Source: CAG-273 sp051891195
GTDB taxonomy: Bacteria; Bacillota; Clostridia; TANB77; CAG-508
Direction of reading: 5' to 3'
DNA: 40,439 bases
Assembly: GCA_051891195.1 (NCBI GenBank)
Contig: JBJFEZ010000039.1
Coordinates: 1 to 40,439, forward strand
Within the stretch, counting starts at the first letter, position 1; every line of letters starts with the position of its first letter. A program made the translations under genes and the position numbers. Of this stretch, positions 39,830 to 40,439 are shown piece after piece. Below the pieces are notes generated by a model. The model was given only the letters and a program-made list of their open reading frames with translations, ran no database searches and was not told the origin of the DNA.

Positions 39830-39830
39830 A

Positions 39831-39861
39831 TGGCTCTCCGTGTTGGACTTGAACCAACGAC
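39831..39861 (-). pseudogene. tRNA-Asn 3' fragment, right arm
   Basis: Inverted, exact 31-base copy of the tRNA-Asn 3' end including CCA, matching 38846-38876. Confidence 0.9.
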
Positions 39862-40022
39862 TTCGTGCATCAAACTAATTGTTTCATCCTTTGCTGCTCG
39901 CAAAGTACTGAAACAATAGTTTATGCTTATTCAGAAACTCGCTGCATCTGCCACAGGCAGCGCTCGTTTCTTCATCAGTTAACGCCTCGCTACCTCGGCT
40001 GTAACACCGATAGGTCGCAAAA

Positions 40023-40058
40023 AAAAATAGTAGATATTTTATTGTATCTACTATTTTT
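40023..40058 (-). terminator. Terminator of tRNA-Asn copy 2
   Basis: Same 14-bp stem, starting one base past the tRNA CCA, with a T-run of about nine on the minus strand. It probably ends the rRNA operon. Confidence 0.92.
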
Positions 40059-40059
40059 A

Positions 40060-40135
40060 TGGCTCTCCGTGTTGGACTTGAACCAACGACCTATCGGTTA
40101 ACAGCCGAGCGCTCTACCGACTGAGCTAACGGAGA
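40060..40135 (-). tRNA. tRNA-Asn (GTT), copy 2
   Basis: Identical to the 38573-38648 gene, inverted. It begins nine bases after the 5S rRNA on the same strand, so it is the last gene of an rRNA operon rather than driven by its own promoter. Confidence 0.97.
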
Positions 40136-40144
40136 ATTTATAAA

Positions 40145-40258
40145 CTGGCGACAACCTATTTTCTCAGCAGGGTAACCCGCAAATATCGTCGGCACATTGG
40201 AGCTTGACTTCTGTGTTCGGTATGGGAACAGGTATTTCCTCCAGGTAATCGTCACCAG
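40145..40258 (-). rRNA. rrf: 5S ribosomal RNA
   Basis: Minus strand. The ends CTGGTGACG and GTCGCCAG pair as helix I. The conserved core CCATACCGAACACAGAAGT is present, as are GTGCCGACGATATT and GGGTTACCC. About 114 bases between helix ends; processed ends may extend a few bases each side. tRNA-Asn follows. Confidence 0.95.
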
Positions 40259-40439
40259 AAATGTTTAGCGTATCTCTTTGTACTTATATACTTCGTTCTA
40301 CTTTGTCAGATTTCTCAAAAAACTCCTCAATATACACTCGTATTATTTTCGTCGTTTTTTGTTCATCTTCCTCGTATAACTCGCATCTAAGTCCAAATAC
40401 TTAAATACACTCAAAAATATATAGAGAAAGTCTTTGTAA
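40259..40439 (-). other. 23S-5S intergenic spacer (partial)
   Basis: No gene or 23S end is visible in these 181 bases. AT-rich spacer of a minus-strand rRNA operon; the 23S gene should lie beyond the right edge. Confidence 0.6.

Larger units (their letters stand above)
39720..40135 (-). repeat. Right arm of the large tRNA-Asn inverted repeat
   Basis: Mirror image of 38573-39012. Reading leftwards from 40135: intact tRNA-Asn, terminator, structured spacer, 31-base tRNA fragment, terminator, truncated spacer. The inner end stops about 36 bases earlier than in the left arm. Left boundary approximate. Confidence 0.92.

Noticed and set aside
39598..39903. 101-residue minus-strand frame over the DUF3298 gene end and right arm
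   Set aside because: It is antisense to a gene with real domains and continues into repeat DNA.
38573..40135. Pure assembly artefact
   Set aside because: Considered, because inverted repeats near rRNA operons can mislead assembly. The arms differ in length, terminator loop and a few bases, which points to real diverged copies; long reads are still needed to be sure.

Overview
The window is very AT-rich and densely packed, with Gram-positive style ribosome binding sites (AAGGAGG-like), TTG and GTG starts, many hairpin-plus-U-tract terminators and the Firmicutes gene order ylxM-ffh-rpsP-khpA-rimM-trmD-rplS. It looks like the chromosome of an anaerobic, low-GC member of the Bacillota (Clostridia-like, possibly an uncultured gut lineage). 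No species can be named from the sequence alone. No phage, insertion sequence or CRISPR array is visible.

Layout. 1-2524 (minus): an ABC transporter ATPase cut by the window edge, a FucO-like lactaldehyde reductase and a DUF308 membrane protein. 2642-6396 (minus): a nucleotide house-cleaning run, maf, rlmD/rlmCD, a Nudix hydrolase, a divergent Nudix protein and rdgB. 6574-10658 (plus): tsaE-tsaB-rimI and a LonC-type protease. 10706-14766 (minus): the ylxM-ffh-to-rplS translation and secretion operon, in which L19 carries a long acidic tail. 14937-18307 (minus): a Ca2+-type P-ATPase and a PLC-like small protein. 18424-20910: ybaK, an ORF6N/PLD-like gene whose 5' end is missing near tRNA-Gly, and a DUF368 (PopT-type) membrane protein. 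20943-29904 (mostly minus): U32 protease-family protein, an orphan small membrane protein, an rRNA m5C methyltransferase, holA-ruvC, a GH133 debranching enzyme, a divergent membrane-anchored YvcK and murB.

30126-33487 is a segment bounded by related, oppositely oriented copies of an intergenic repeat. It holds a zinc-ribbon/TM2 protein, a DUF2752 protein, a minimal SufC-SufB pair and an orphan gene with unusual codon use. 33620-38379 holds an HD protein, a DUF4363-DUF421 pair, a small holin-like membrane protein, and glmU next to a UAP1-type UDP-sugar pyrophosphorylase. In this GlmU the uridylyltransferase motifs look damaged, so the neighbour may supply that step.

The right end (38573-40439) is the most unusual part. 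Two tRNA-Asn genes face each other as the outer ends of inverted arms of about 410-440 bp. Each arm carries tandem copies of a unit made of the tRNA 3' end, a terminator, an inverted degenerate piece of the same tRNA, and strong hairpins. A DUF4163/DUF3298 gene with an apparently cut C-terminus sits between the arms. The right arm abuts a 5S rRNA gene, the end of a minus-strand rRNA operon whose 23S gene lies outside the window.
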